DNA of 64,000 nucleotides, taken from assembly GCA_903813345.2 (NCBI GenBank), contig CAIIXF020000011.1, forward strand, positions 3,124,571 through 3,188,570, given 5' to 3'. Source of the DNA: Owenia fusiformis. Lineage: Eukaryota; Annelida; Polychaeta; Sabellida; Oweniidae. How positions within the stretch are numbered: the first letter of the stretch is position 1; each line of letters opens with the position of its first letter. Positions 46,592 through 59,400 of this stretch are shown here, piece after piece. The notes below the pieces were generated by a model. It was not told where the DNA came from. It was given only the letters and a program-made list of their open reading frames with translations, and searched no databases. The translations under genes and the position numbers were made by a program.

Positions 46592-46899
46592 GTAAGTATC
46601 GGGGTACAATTAGTTAAACGTCGCTAGTATACACATCACAACGATAACGCGTTCCAAAATCGGGACCTTTTGCAAGGATGGAGGCAAATTAGTCGCATTC
46701 CCTTCTGTTATCGTAAGCGTTATGCTGGACCATGAATAAAACCTTGTCGAGGTCAAAACCCATAATTCAGTACATATTTATTAGAAATATTCAGACAAAA
46801 TAAATTTATCATTGATTTGTCTTTATAATAAGTATCCATTTGAGTCTATATTCTTTTTTTAAACTGTTTTGTGTGTATTTATTTTTTATAAATATTTGA

Positions 46900-47165
46900 T
46901 TTTTTCTTGGCCTGCAAGGTGATTGTGTGATAATGACTGTTTTGCGTCATTGTTTGTTTAGAGATCTTGTTTGTTAAGTTTCATTGTTTGTTGAACAACA
47001 TTGATTGTTTAATTTCATTGTATTTTGTGGAATATTGGGAATCCTGTTAGTTGTATCATTGTATGTTTGGTCAGAGTGCGTGTTCAATGTCTTTTAATGT
47101 TGGATGTTGTTTGTTTGTTGATAGTGATGTATTGTTTGTAAGGCGTCATTGTTTGCAGGGTATTT
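46900..47165 (+). repeat. Degenerate TTTCATTGTTTG repeats
   Basis: Imperfect, irregularly spaced variants of TCATTGTTTGTTNA make a T- and G-rich stretch, recalling the larger GT-rich core at 10330-11320. Confidence 0.6.
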
Positions 47166-48455
47166 TACTTTGATTCCTAGTTAAACGCCCTGTGTCACAC
47201 TCAAAGAGACGGTAACACTTTCTAAAGCCTTGTAATCTATGCATTACACTTACACAAAACATCAAAAACTTGCGTGATGTTGACACTAAACTCTGTTATA
47301 CGGTGGAATGCCGAACGACTAAATAAAACATGCAAAAAATAATAATCGTCCTTCAGTCTTTGTTTGCGTATTAATTATTGAATCTTTTCATTTACTAATT
47401 GTTTCGAGGTGTACACAGGGAGACGTGCCATAGTCGATATAATAATTTCCAACTCATTATCCTTTAAGAATATCTTTCTGTTCTCTAATGGTTATGCGTA
47501 TATCGTTAGTGACGAACAGAAGCGGATCCGGAAATCAATAAAAATGTGAGGTCAGTGTTCACTAGTATGAGTCAACTTGACAATTACGTTGACTTGCAAA
47601 TGAAGGCTTTTTGATAGATGATGATTAGTGTTGAAACAGAAAAAGCGTGCTATTTCTTATCATTTTGAAGATTCCTAGGATAATCTTAAACATTTACATT
47701 GATATAAGGGCGTGTAGCTAGAGGGGATCGTCTAGCTCTCATAAACCCACGCCTTGGTGTGTGTAATTTACCGAGACGGACGGGAATAGGACTAATACAA
47801 TCAAGATGTCATACAACAAATTATTTATTGACATAACTTTACGGAGACCTTTACTCAGATTTGCGTAAACGTCTGCAAACAGATCTAAGGGTTCAAACAC
47901 AGTGAGAAATCACAGCGTTCTTGAAGTACACTTTAAACTTGTATTCGCCGGCGGTCAGCTGACGGATTAACCTCCTAGTTTATAACTAACCCATTCAAAT
48001 ATGAATACTAGTATTACCTGTTACTATTCCATTCATGGTTAAATGACATTGCCAATAAAATAGTAAGTTGATCCGGAAATCGACATCCGAGCGCATTTGC
48101 GAATACATTCTTTGAAATATACATGTACAGTATGTATGTCCCTAGCGAATGTGATGACTATCAAAATGATGCGAACACTTTTCAATTGAGCATCTTTTTC
48201 GTCCACTCTTCTTTCGATTCCCTGTGCACTTCGAGTTGAAGCATATTATTTTCATGAAACGACCAACTTCTACTTCTAAGGGTGTCGCAAGATGAACATA
48301 AGTGTGAGGCATATGCGTCCGGCCATCTATTAAAACATCACACCGGCATGTAGTTTTTTTTAAATAATTTAATACGCCGCGCGAACATGTGCACGAAACG
48401 GAACTAGTTCGCGGAAGAGGTATTTTTGAAAGGTCAAATAATTATGAACTAAGTC

Positions 48456-48641
48456 GGACCCGTAGCAAGCCCCTCTCCCCCCTGCCAAAACTTATTTTAA
48501 AATCATGCCGTTTTTCACCATTCTGAGCATATTTCATGTGGTATTTGGCCAAAGTTTTCAAAAATGCCCCCCCCCCCCCCCCCCCTAGAATGTTTTGAAA
48601 AGTTACTCCCCTCCCCTTTGCAAAAGCTGACAACAAACCTG
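48456..48641. mobile_element. Diverged MITE related to 15016-15220
   Basis: Starts GGACCCGTAGCAAG and ends near AACAAACCTG. It shares AAAATCATGC, GTTTTTCACCATT and GAGCA with the 15016 copy and has a 19-base C tract at 48567-48585. Ends are worn. Confidence 0.65.
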
Positions 48642-49274
48642 TATATACTTATTGATTATCCGACGGGGGCAGCGCACGAGTGAACGAAAATGACTCCTGT
48701 CTTAACTATTAACTTAACTGTGAACTTTTTAACCGTTTAAAACGGGGCGGTTTGACACCTAAATGCGGATCCTTAAATGCCCAAGTGAATGGGTCTGATT
48801 AGTACTCATGTATGTAGTCATCTTGAATGTAGAGTGTAAGTACATAAACACGTTTATGAGCAATTAACAAGTAATAACTCTGAGAATGCTTGGGGACAAA
48901 TAATCAATTTCGTAAACAAAAACATATTCTGTATGCTCCTCAGGTATACCAGGTGAACATAAAACGACCCTTTTCAATAATTACCCTAAGTACAGGAGTG
49001 ATGCTCTGATTGGGAGAAAGAAAGACACAGTTTTGACACTGAAATACCTATCTGCCGATATGTCACTGCATCGTGTTTGATGGGAGTACCATTAAAAATA
49101 AATGCCATGTACTTATGAAAGCATAATGTGCAATAACTGATATTTTTTGATTGAATAGCTTAATCTTGATCGACCATGATAGCTAATTTGGGGTCATCAT
49201 GAGACAGGATCGTAGGCAGGTATAAAGCGAGACGATTTTTATGTCATCACCCCAAATGTTGACATGGAGACTCT

Positions 49275-49360
49275 TACAATATTATTGTTTTTTTTGCGGA
49301 CGGTGATCGACGGTCGGCGTTCGGCGTCTGTAACAAATAACAGGTGGTGACAATATGTAT
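49275..49360 (+). repeat. Repeat pair, copy 1 (with 50270-50365)
   Basis: Contains GGCGTTCGGCGTCTGTAACA followed by ACAGGTGGTGACA. The same order (GGCGTTC, GGCGTATGTAACA, ACAGGTGGTGACA) occurs at 50270-50365. Probably fragments of one dispersed repeat. Confidence 0.55.
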
Positions 49361-50135
49361 CATAATGCTTGTTTCTGCTAATTGTTCATCCTAGCTACGC
49401 CCCTGGCATTTGTCCTATATTCAGAGGGTATAACTCACTGCTAGCAATGCCTATGTCTAAGGGTAGGACAAAATAATTAAGGCTTTTGTTACTTCTGCAA
49501 AAATTATAAAACTTTAATCAAGTTCAATGTCAATTTACTGTACTACACGGTTAATACCAATAGTGATTCACTTGATGTTATAGCATTTAAACGTTAGACT
49601 AGCGTGTCAAAGAACACTGAGGATTTATTACTGTTTCGACCGGGTTGTTTTCGACTTTTAACCCCGCATACAAAAGAAAAAAATAAACATGAAATTGTGA
49701 ATAATGACGAGTCAATTGTACATGAATTGTACATGACATAGAGTGACTTATTGTACTCTATTGTATATGGATAATTATAAGTTAAAGCATCGTTTTCTGT
49801 CAGTACTATTGCATGTACGGTGGATAAGTGAAAGTACTGTTTTGCTGCCAGTTAGTATTTAGGTAGATGCTTTGCTTGAACGTTTAGTTCATTCATAATT
49901 AAACGGCACCCATAGCACACAGGTTAAGCAACATCGGAGTTATTATATGTCAAATAAATCGCTGGAATATAAAAGCTCAGATTATAATATCGATAAATAA
50001 TGATGATACAGTTATTTCATATTTCTATAGGGAAAACATTTATGAGAGTGTGAAGGAATGGTGAATATTTGTACAGAAAGTTCGTAGTCGAAAGTTCCAA
50101 CTAATCATAAGGATTATGTAAACGATCTTCACAAA

Positions 50136-50163
50136 ATGGAGCGTCAGGGATCAAGTGAAAAGG
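50136..50163 (+). CDS. Putative alternative first exon 6 of the IP3R-like gene
   Basis: ATG opens MERQGSSEK and ends in phase 1 at a strong GTAAGA donor. The context ACAAAATGG is a good translation start. This is the candidate closest to the first common exon (3.2 kb upstream) and the joined start would read MERQGSSEKDDISTPG. Confidence 0.4.
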
Positions 50164-50269
50164 GTAAGATAACTGGCTTGACTAACCATCCATGCATTCC
50201 TATTCTCATCACATTTTTCTGCTTTCAAACTAGCAAAATAAATTATGACATATTTTATTAGTCTACAAC

Positions 50270-50365
50270 TTTTTTTGTTGACGGTATTTGGCGTTCGTTG
50301 GTTGGTGTTTGGCGTTCCCCGGTTGGTGTTTTGGCGTATGTAACAAGTGACAGGTGGTGACATTT
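50270..50365 (+). repeat. Repeat pair, copy 2 (with 49275-49360)
   Basis: Holds two GTTGGTGTTTGGCGTTC-type units before the shared AACAAGTGACAGGTGGTGAC end. Confidence 0.55.
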
Positions 50366-50369
50366 TGCG

Positions 50370-52040
50370 TGCTTATACCTTTTGATGATTTTATACGGAT
50401 TAACATTGCACGATTTTGATTTAAATATGGAACAAGTTGGGGTATGTAGGGTAATAATAGATTATGAATCGTGCTTTCTATAATAAAACTCTATCATAAT
50501 GTATTACGTCATATCTTTCTTTCGCATCTCTTTCAAATTGTTATGTGAAATACGATAAGTATCTAAATGGAGGGACCAAGCTATTTAAATAGCAACTCAA
50601 CTTTTTGAACTCGAAACGAATTCATTTTTACCTGTTAAGGAGTCCTGAATTGAATGCATGGGTAAATTAAAAAAAATACTTCGAAGTAATTATTCGCCAA
50701 ATGATCGAGGCATGGAGCCATCGGGCCTTACTAAGTACATTTAAATGTTAGTATTTCACATACGTTTGTAAAATCAAAATTTTGATTTGACATGTTGACG
50801 TTTTTCTGTCTTGTAAAAGTGAAAGCTTTATTATACACAAATGTGTTATGCAAACAAGAAAATGTAAGAACATGCGCGTTACATTTACAATATTTACTCA
50901 TCTCAAAGTAGTATAGCTGCTTTTTTATTTCACTGTCGTTGGCTTAGTACACCAAATATTTAATCAATGAACTCGTTGTACCTAAATGGTTCTTATCTAT
51001 TTCAGCCCGATTTCTACCATTCACCTGACTTTTTCTATAGAGCATGGTAGATTCTTAGCCAGTTTTCACTGCCAGTACATAATTCGATATTCATGAACGA
51101 CTAGCAATTGGAGAAATCTGATATCAAACAGTTGTCAGTTGTTGATCTTCTGGGTTTATATCGTTTGTAGGGGTTTCGCTGTCTCCATGTTTTTAAAGTT
51201 TCGCTTTTCAGTATTCTAATGGTTACAGAAATAGAAATTACAGCATGATTTCATCATTGCGACAATGTGACGGAATATATGTAAATGTGCACCCCCCCCC
51301 CCCTGAAAAAGTTTGGTAACTCAAACTCCCAGTCGCACCAAATTATTAAAGCTAGTTCATATTCGGCGATTTAGAGGACACCCACCCTAACCCTAATTAG
51401 ATATTATGTATTTATTCATTCATTTATTTAAGTGTCACCTATCTAAGATAGCCAGCCCTACCTGGGCTTATGAGACACATTTTACATAATTTACATATTT
51501 AACAATACAAATATAAAAATTAGTGCAGTTCAATTCAACACCATTATTGATTTTGATTTTTAAATAAAACTCTTTTCCTTATAAAGAATGTTTTTTTGCA
51601 AATACTTTCCAAAGCATTTAATATATTTTTTTATTTTCAAAGATATCTTAAAGGAATTGTCTTTGATTTCTTGAAGAAAATACTTTCTAGCTTCTGAATA
51701 ATATGAACACTCAAAAAAATGTAATTCAGGGAAAACTTGACATGATGGGGTTTCATACGCTTTACACTTTTTGGCATGGTTGCCAAACTTTTTGGAGGGT
51801 AGTGTACATAGAAATGTCCTTATGTTTTGAGGCTATTATGTATGTTTAAACTATACAACAGGTGTCGGTTATAACCTGAAATTGCTTAATGAATTAGGTA
51901 GGACGTGTAGGAAGAATATGTAAATAACTCTCCACATTTGTATGTATGTTTTAACTTCTGAGCAGCGCGTTGTTCAATTCACCGTTTCCATGCATTGGCA
52001 CACACTTCAAATCACTTCCCTCTGTCCACAATGGACATAT
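50370..52040. other. Intergenic stretch, fragments only
   Basis: No gene seen. A C12 tract lies at 51292-51303. GGTTGCCAAACTTTTTGGAG followed by GTAGTGTA (51780-51805) resembles a lone end of the CACTCCCCTCC element family. Confidence 0.4.
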
Positions 52041-52046
52041 TGGTGT

Positions 52047-52179
52047 TTGTGTAGTCTTGCTTAAAATACCCTATACCCCCCCCCCCCCCTTATCCTTCTC
52101 TCTAGTGTATATCGCCAGGTAAAGAGAGTGAAGATGACGGGGGGGGGGGGTGGATACAGTCTTTGAGCAAGACTAGTGT
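52047..52179. mobile_element. Foldback MITE with C/G homopolymer arms
   Basis: Left TGTAGTCTTGCTTAAAATAC and right CTTTGAGCAAGACTAGTG are inverted, as are CCTATACCCC and GGGGTGGATAC. The arms carry opposite homopolymers (C14 near 52076 and G13 near 52139), so the hairpin could pair through them. Confidence 0.7.
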
Positions 52180-52217
52180 TTGTGACACATTGTGTAATTC
52201 TGATCAGTTTTAGATTT

Positions 52218-52290
52218 TGATTTCGCTCTCTTAAAAGAGAACTTCGTTTAATCTAATTACTTGGCTCTGAGCCCTAGGGCTTGTAATTAT
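52218..52290 (+). repeat. Short dispersed repeat (CTCTTAAAAGA family)
   Basis: Holds CGCTCTCTTAAAAGAGAACT and TTCGTTTAATCTAATTAC, related to 22226-22275. Confidence 0.4.
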
Positions 52291-53364
52291 TTTCTGAATG
52301 TTATTTTCCACATACACACATCCATTTATACATTATAATTCTGTATAATGTTAACACTATTCACCAAATAACATCCTGGACATTATTTACTGCTTATTCA
52401 TACCCCCTCCCCTCCAATATAAGTCTTTTAAACTGAAGCTTTTTTGAGGGGCGGAACAATACACGTTTATTTTGCAGAACTAGATATACCTCTAGATCAT
52501 GATGTCGTATTGGCCATACCTTTATTTCCACGGAGGCTTAAACAAAATTGAAACATGAGCTATAAAGGGATTAGGGTTCTTATAATCCCTATATACACAA
52601 GATATTCTGGATTTACATGCTTTCTGATGACATTGAGGGTTGGATGAGGTCGATGATTAAACAAACGAAAGGTTTTCTCCTACTAATATTTCAATGCATA
52701 TATTTGGTTACATGCATACGTTGGGGATAATCTCCAAATATCAAACGTTACATTCTCATCTCATCTTTCTGCGTTATATCAGCTGCGTTTTGGTAATACG
52801 CATCACCCATTCCCCCGTGATGAAAGGTTAAATACTTTGTCAAAAATAAGTTTTGAAATAAGTTATACTTATGAATTATATATGATGACAGGAATTGTCA
52901 CTAAATTGATTATAAGTGGCTGCAACCGCGTGCCTCCAAAACAGCATGGAATATCGCGTGAGGGTGACGAAACATATTATATACGAATTCTCTCAGTTTT
53001 TATAACACTAGATGCACATTGTGTAGAACTAGTGCAACTCAAAACGCCTATTGAATTTGATGATCATAGTGCAATGTGATTTCATTTGCACCTTTTTCAA
53101 ACGCACATTTTGTACATCGTACACTCCTTATCTCATTTTGTTAGGAAATAAAAAAATTCAGCGGAATAGATGAATATTAAAGAAAGTTAGAGCATACAGT
53201 TCATTATTTCTTGGACAACCCTCGTACATTCCTTTTCTCATTTTGTTGGGAAATAAAACACGTTCCAATAACGTTATGACCACATCCAAACCTACATAAC
53301 GAAGTCTAATAGAAATATGCAGTATATTTCGGCTATTCTTTAATACATAATTATCTATTTTCAG

Positions 53365-53491
53365 ATGATATTTCGACCCCCGGCCTCTTCGAAGATGATA
53401 TGATGAGTGCAGGGGACTTCCTGTGTGTAGGGGACTGGATCACGCTGTTCTGCGAGGAAACGGAGGGATATCTCTACAGTTGGCAGTCAAG
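53365..53491 (+). CDS. IP3R-like exon 1 of the common part
   Basis: The acceptor TATTTTCAG opens in phase 1 and the donor GTAAGC closes in phase 2. It encodes DISTPGLFEDDMM, then SAGDFLCVGDWITLF and ETEGYLYSWQS. The twin Met codons at 53401-53406 lie where canonical ITPR proteins start, so they may serve as an internal start if an untranslated exon precedes. Confidence 0.82.
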
Positions 53492-56400
53492 GTAAGCGGT
53501 CGTTATGAGTGAATGAGGTTGTACTGTATATCATTGTTTTGTATGGGGAGGTTAGTCAAGGTCACCATAAAAAACACCTGAATTTGCTGAAGTGAGGATT
53601 TCCCATGTTAAAAATAAGAGAATTTTAAAAAGGCCGTGACATCAGTGGATGAGAATATACAAAACTTAAGGGATGTGTATCTAGACATTATTGGAAGTAT
53701 AAAGTCTCAAATCACCATGGTCTGGGAATGGTGATTGAAAATCAAGATGCCATTTATTTATGGTGAGCACTGTACGTTATGAGAGTATGAGGATGTGTAT
53801 CATTGTTTTGTATGGGGAGGAAGGGGAGAGGGGGGGGGTAGGTGGACGACTCATCTTATCGCAGTGGTGGTAAGCTGATTGCGACCGTTTTTAGAATTAT
53901 ATGGAATTGGGCCCCAATATATTCTTAATTTTACTTTTTGGCAAAATCTTACACAGGCGTTATATTGCGACATAACGACACACAGTCAACAATCGTGATC
54001 GTGGCCTTTTTAATACCTTTTGTCACACTGACATCAAAAGTGGTGTTTATTGCAATATAAGGCCAACGTAGATAAATAAATATTTAACATGGTCTTCAAT
54101 TCCTTATTAAATTTACAAAACTGCACCAACACCTCGAGTCATTCTGTGTTTTTAAAGATAACCCATTGTTCAGATTCCGAAAGCTTTTGTCAGTTTTGAG
54201 ATATTATCTCAAATCATTATATGAATTTCAGGAATAGCCATAAATCTAAATATTTTCCTTCAAAAAAAACAACAACAGAAAACATTGAACTATTTTGCCA
54301 TTCCTAAATCAAAGTTAAATTTAACATTAGCATTCAGAGGAACAATGTTTAAGTGTGAAATGAAACTGTACCCAGCTTAAAGGGTAACTTAAGACAAGGT
54401 TGATACTTTTACTTAAACTAAATATATTTACTTTAGAATACTAGATAAACACACCACCAAGTTGACAAATATAGGGTCCATCAAAAATTAAATCGATATA
54501 ATCTATAGACATATAAAGTATGGATACTTTATCCTCAATTTAAAAAAAAGTGGCTTGCAAAATCGATACTTTTGTTCTGAGCGAACCTACATTAATTTTA
54601 AGAAAAAAAGTTCAAAAACAATCAGTTTTCGAATGTTAACATCGACGAACATTTGTATAATGAAAGAACGGCCTGTGTGGGCTTAGTTAAAAGAAAGACG
54701 AAAATAACATAGGCATTTCTCGATTTCATGTCTTGATAACTTTTATTTTTATTTATATTATACCTTAAATTTTACAATTAACATTTTCATCAATTTATGT
54801 AATTTCACATATATTTCATTCAAAATTTTCCCATTTGCCTGTAATTGAGCAATCAAATGTACAACTGATACTTTTTTCCTGATAAGTTCAGCGTAACTAG
54901 GCTCACTCATCTAATAAACGGCATACAATAACCCAGATGCGAGTAGAAATAATCTTGATTTACGTCATTAAAAATTCAAAATTCAGTCAAAGTAATATCA
55001 TATTTGAAATCTACATGTAGAATAACATCTAGAAATGTGGTTTTAAAAAGTGTTTATCAACTTTGAAAAATTAATTTTCTTTGAAAATGTGACTTCTAGC
55101 TCGGGGAGATTCCCCATAGACCCCATGCTATAAAATCACAAAAAATGAAATATCTTTTCTTTTAGTAGACAGATAATATTTTGCTTTACTGGACATATTT
55201 TCATTAGTATAAGTATCAGACGCATAAGGGTTATATGAAAATTGAGCCACTTAAATTGATAATATTCAAGTTTAAGGGAACTTTCTTGTATACCTGCCAT
55301 GTTAATTGACCCGAATCAGCCATCTGGCGGTGAAACTGGTAACTACCTCCTCGCATTTGGGTAATTATAAAGGTGTATCAAGTTATGCACCTCTTGTAGT
55401 CTCTAAAAGGAAAAAAACTCCACTATACCTAGGTGAGCATTTTCAAGCAGTTACATTTAGATAAAAGAGGGTTCCTATCAAAGTCAAGTGTTGGTGCAAT
55501 ACACAAGTAATTTTGGTTATCTTCAATTTTGGTACATTTAGGACCAGGTTTAGACACAACGTCCCTTCGAACACTAATGCCTGAGTCACATTTGCTGCAG
55601 TTCACCGGCCGGCACCCAGCCGATTGAGTATTTTGTTCCAAACTGAATACAACACTCAATCGGCCGGGCGCCGGCCGATGAATCGGGGCAAATGTGACCC
55701 AGGCATAAGAAGAAGATTGATATTTCTTAGAGTTTAGACTTTCACGTCATTTTCCCCGTTCGTCATTTCTGGAGGTGCAGTATCGTAAGTAAGTAGTGGG
55801 GTAAGTAGGTAAGTACATACTATATGTCTAGATTGAAATCAAAATACAGTCAATCTGTCAGGATAAAAGTATTTAATTATAGTTGATGACTATTGGAATG
55901 TGCTTTTTATCGCTCGAATATGATCATTCGCCAAAACATTTTGACCAAGGATTGGTTTTTACTACTATTGTCCTACAGATCCCAATAAAAGCTAAACACT
56001 GTTTTTTGAAAAAATAGGAATCGTCTGAATCTAGCAATTCAATATACTCATATTGGATGTCGTATTTTAGAAACAGAGCTGCATATTTTTGAATTACGCC
56101 AGAAGACCTTATACCCGGGGAATTATATTACCCCGATACAAGATAGAGTAAACGTGAATATCGCCCTAGCCTTCATTGTCCGCATTCAAGCTGTGACCTA
56201 ACTCGACTTACTGGTAAGACGCAGCTGTGATCAAGTAGATAAATAAATGGTCCTTGTTCCAAACATTTCGATTATATAAGTTTGCATAATCAAGATTTTA
56301 CGCTTTCATTGCGTAATATTATACAATGGTTACGTAATCGTTTCTTTTGTATACAATTACGCAACCTTTTTATCGATAGATAGCCGTGTCCCCATGCCAA

Positions 56401-59400
56401 AAGGTTTTGTAAATATGTTATATTTTATATAATAAATCTATAGAAACTTACACATGTTCTTTGGATATAAATGGTATATGTATGTGTAAAATAGGACTAT
56501 ACTCGTATATGCCCCAATAACGTTCATTACCCATGGTTCACCCCTCTTAAAACCGGGGGCATGACTCCGAATATTTAGGAGACTATCAAAACTGAAGTGC
56601 TTTGTTTCATTCAAAAGCACAACCGAAAGTATTAGATTTCTTAACAAATACATAACTGATCAAGCACATTTCAATAATGTTGAAGATCATGTCCTATCAA
56701 GTGATCCGAATTATTAAAGCAAACGATATCAAAGATCGCCCAGAAATCGAATGGCTCAAGGTATTTACATGTACAATAAAGGTCTACCTGTTTTATGTGT
56801 TGAGTCACATCATGATTATTAATGAGAAGCTCAAGAAATGAAATGTATTTCCTTTTGCTGAAATAAGGGGGAGGGGGTCTTGAAGACTACATATACACAT
56901 AAACAGTAGAGGGTAATACCAATCGCTAACCTCTGAGACACGTTTAAACAAGAAGTACCCTCAAGCCCATTAGGGTCTAAATATTAGCAATATCATCTGG
57001 GTAGGGATAATGGCCCTCCTTCTGTTTGATATTCATTTGTCAGGATTGAGTATAAGCCTCTGAGGATGTAGCTGTTATTATGACATGACCGTCAGTGTTT
57101 ACCCAACCCCCCCAAAAAAACAAAAAAACAAGTAAAGCTCCTCCCTCGAGCCCTTAGATCAGCCCGGATTTGTTTTTTTTAAATTGGTTAAAGTTCATCA
57201 AATCAAAGGGAAGTATACAAGACCAAATGATCCGTCCTTTGTCGAGAGTGTTATTTGAATCTCCAAAAGCTCTACATGCATCATGTCAACATCGATCTCC
57301 AAAATCTATTAAAAAATATTCAATCAATTATTTTAGAAGTTACTTAGAATCAACTGTGTCAACTTAGCGACAATCGGGTATTTATTTTACAAAAAATGAC
57401 AATTGTGTTTTGTAACTTTAAATATAAAAAATAGCTCACATTGAAAATGTATAAGGCATAAGTGCGCAGTATTTATAGAAATCGCTGGTAGTATGAGGCA
57501 GCTCGCTAATGCATCTATTGATACAACAAAATTCATCTATCTTCAACTATGCGTATCAGAGAATCGAATTATATCCAAAACTAACAAATAAACTACTATC
57601 TGGTAATTCATAAATGGGGAGTGCCCTAATGAGGTCAGTGTGACAATAGACCGATGTGCGTTTTTCTGATGAACTTGATGTCAGGGCGTCTTTAATACCC
57701 GGGAATGCGTCTATGTGTACTGGACGAAATCATTATCCCAATGTTATCAGTTCAAGAGGATGGAATACACCGGCATTCAAAACGTGAACCTATCTCCATA
57801 TAAAAGATGAACCTATGTCAAGTTGATCTTAACATGGAGATTGGATTATTTACAAATTGTGACAGTCCTCATTGTGAATGCATTTGATCTTAAAACACGT
57901 AGTAAATTTGCGAACGTCGTCGCGTGCCTGACATCGCGTTCGCTCTTGTTTGCTCTACCTTTTGTATTGGGATATATTCAATAATGACTCTCGGTATTGT
58001 CGCACTTATAGTTGGTTACAGAAACATTGTGATAACGATATCCCCATGAGAATGATAGATGTGCGCAAGTTATCATGAATAATTAAAATAATCAATCCAA
58101 AACAGAATGATCCGTGCGTCTTGATCTAAGTTGATGAATACTAGAATGTAAATAAGCCGGGCACTCATTTAAAATTATGGAAGATGGTGGGAGATGCAAA
58201 CATCGTTTATATCAAAGCTCTGGTATCACAGGCTAAATCATTTTCAAAATAATACAGACTAATACAAAAATAATACAGACTAATACAATACAATACAATA
58301 CAATACAATACAATATAATACAATGTAATACAATGCAATGCAACACAATACAATATAGGTACAATGAAATGCAATACAATACAATACAATATGTGCAAAA
58401 TTGTATTGTATTGTACAATTTGTGCGTGCAAAATAGTTCTAACACTAACAAGTACAAATAAGTACAACAACATTGTTTATATTAGTTCAGTTTACTAGTA
58501 TCCTAAATAGTTTAATGTTCCTGTACCAGAATATAGATCGGAGTTGAATCAGATCAGATATGCGCACGATTTTTCCGGTTCTCGATCTGAGTTGATAAAT
58601 ACCGGAATGTTAAACAATCTGGGCACTCGATTGAATATTGTGTTTGTTCGAAACGGTGGGGAAGCAAACGTAAACATCGTTAATATCGATGCTCCTGAGG
58701 AACAAGCTATCAATTTAGAAATTATTTTTATTTATAAGTTGCTCTTGGCATAATACAATATTGTAACATTAACCAACTACAACCGATTCCAACAACCTTT
58801 TCAAATTGTCTTTTTCTTTTCATCATTTTATGTGTTTTACCTTTAATTAAATATACTGTATATTAAAACAAAACACGGGATTTTTCACTGAGATTAAGTT
58901 TATTTTCCGTGTATCTTGAAGATGCATCCCCTGGGCTTATCAAAAGGTTACCATGTTATCTAGTAAGATTTTCAAGAATCAAATTACAGTTCAACCGTCA
59001 AACGGGCGACAATATTATATTGCTTGTAGATATGTAAACCACTAAATAAGCAATACGTCTGCAGTCCTCAGACAGACCGGTGTAAAAGAAATTATGGTCC
59101 CCTTGGGATTATGGTCCCCTTTCTTAAAGGCCCTTACTGGCCCTGATTGTGGATACGATAATAAGGGAAAGAGTTGTATTTAGGTCACCATATAAATCAA
59201 TGGAAAGTAGGACCATAATTTGATAGGATCTCCTACCCTTTTACACCGGTTTATAGAGTAAGCCGCGATGTTTCAAAACATAAAGCACAATCAGCCTTAA
59301 ATCCAGGGTTCAAAGTAGCAGTCTATGTTTTGCTACCCTAGAAAATGTGCACAAAGGGAAATATTTGAAAAAAAACGAAACAACATATTACCCCTAAGAC

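Noticed and set aside
58207-58473. Minus-strand frame of 88 codons rich in Cys, Ile, Leu and Tyr
   Set aside because: It is the translation of the CAATA microsatellite. The periodic peptide comes from the 5-base repeat.
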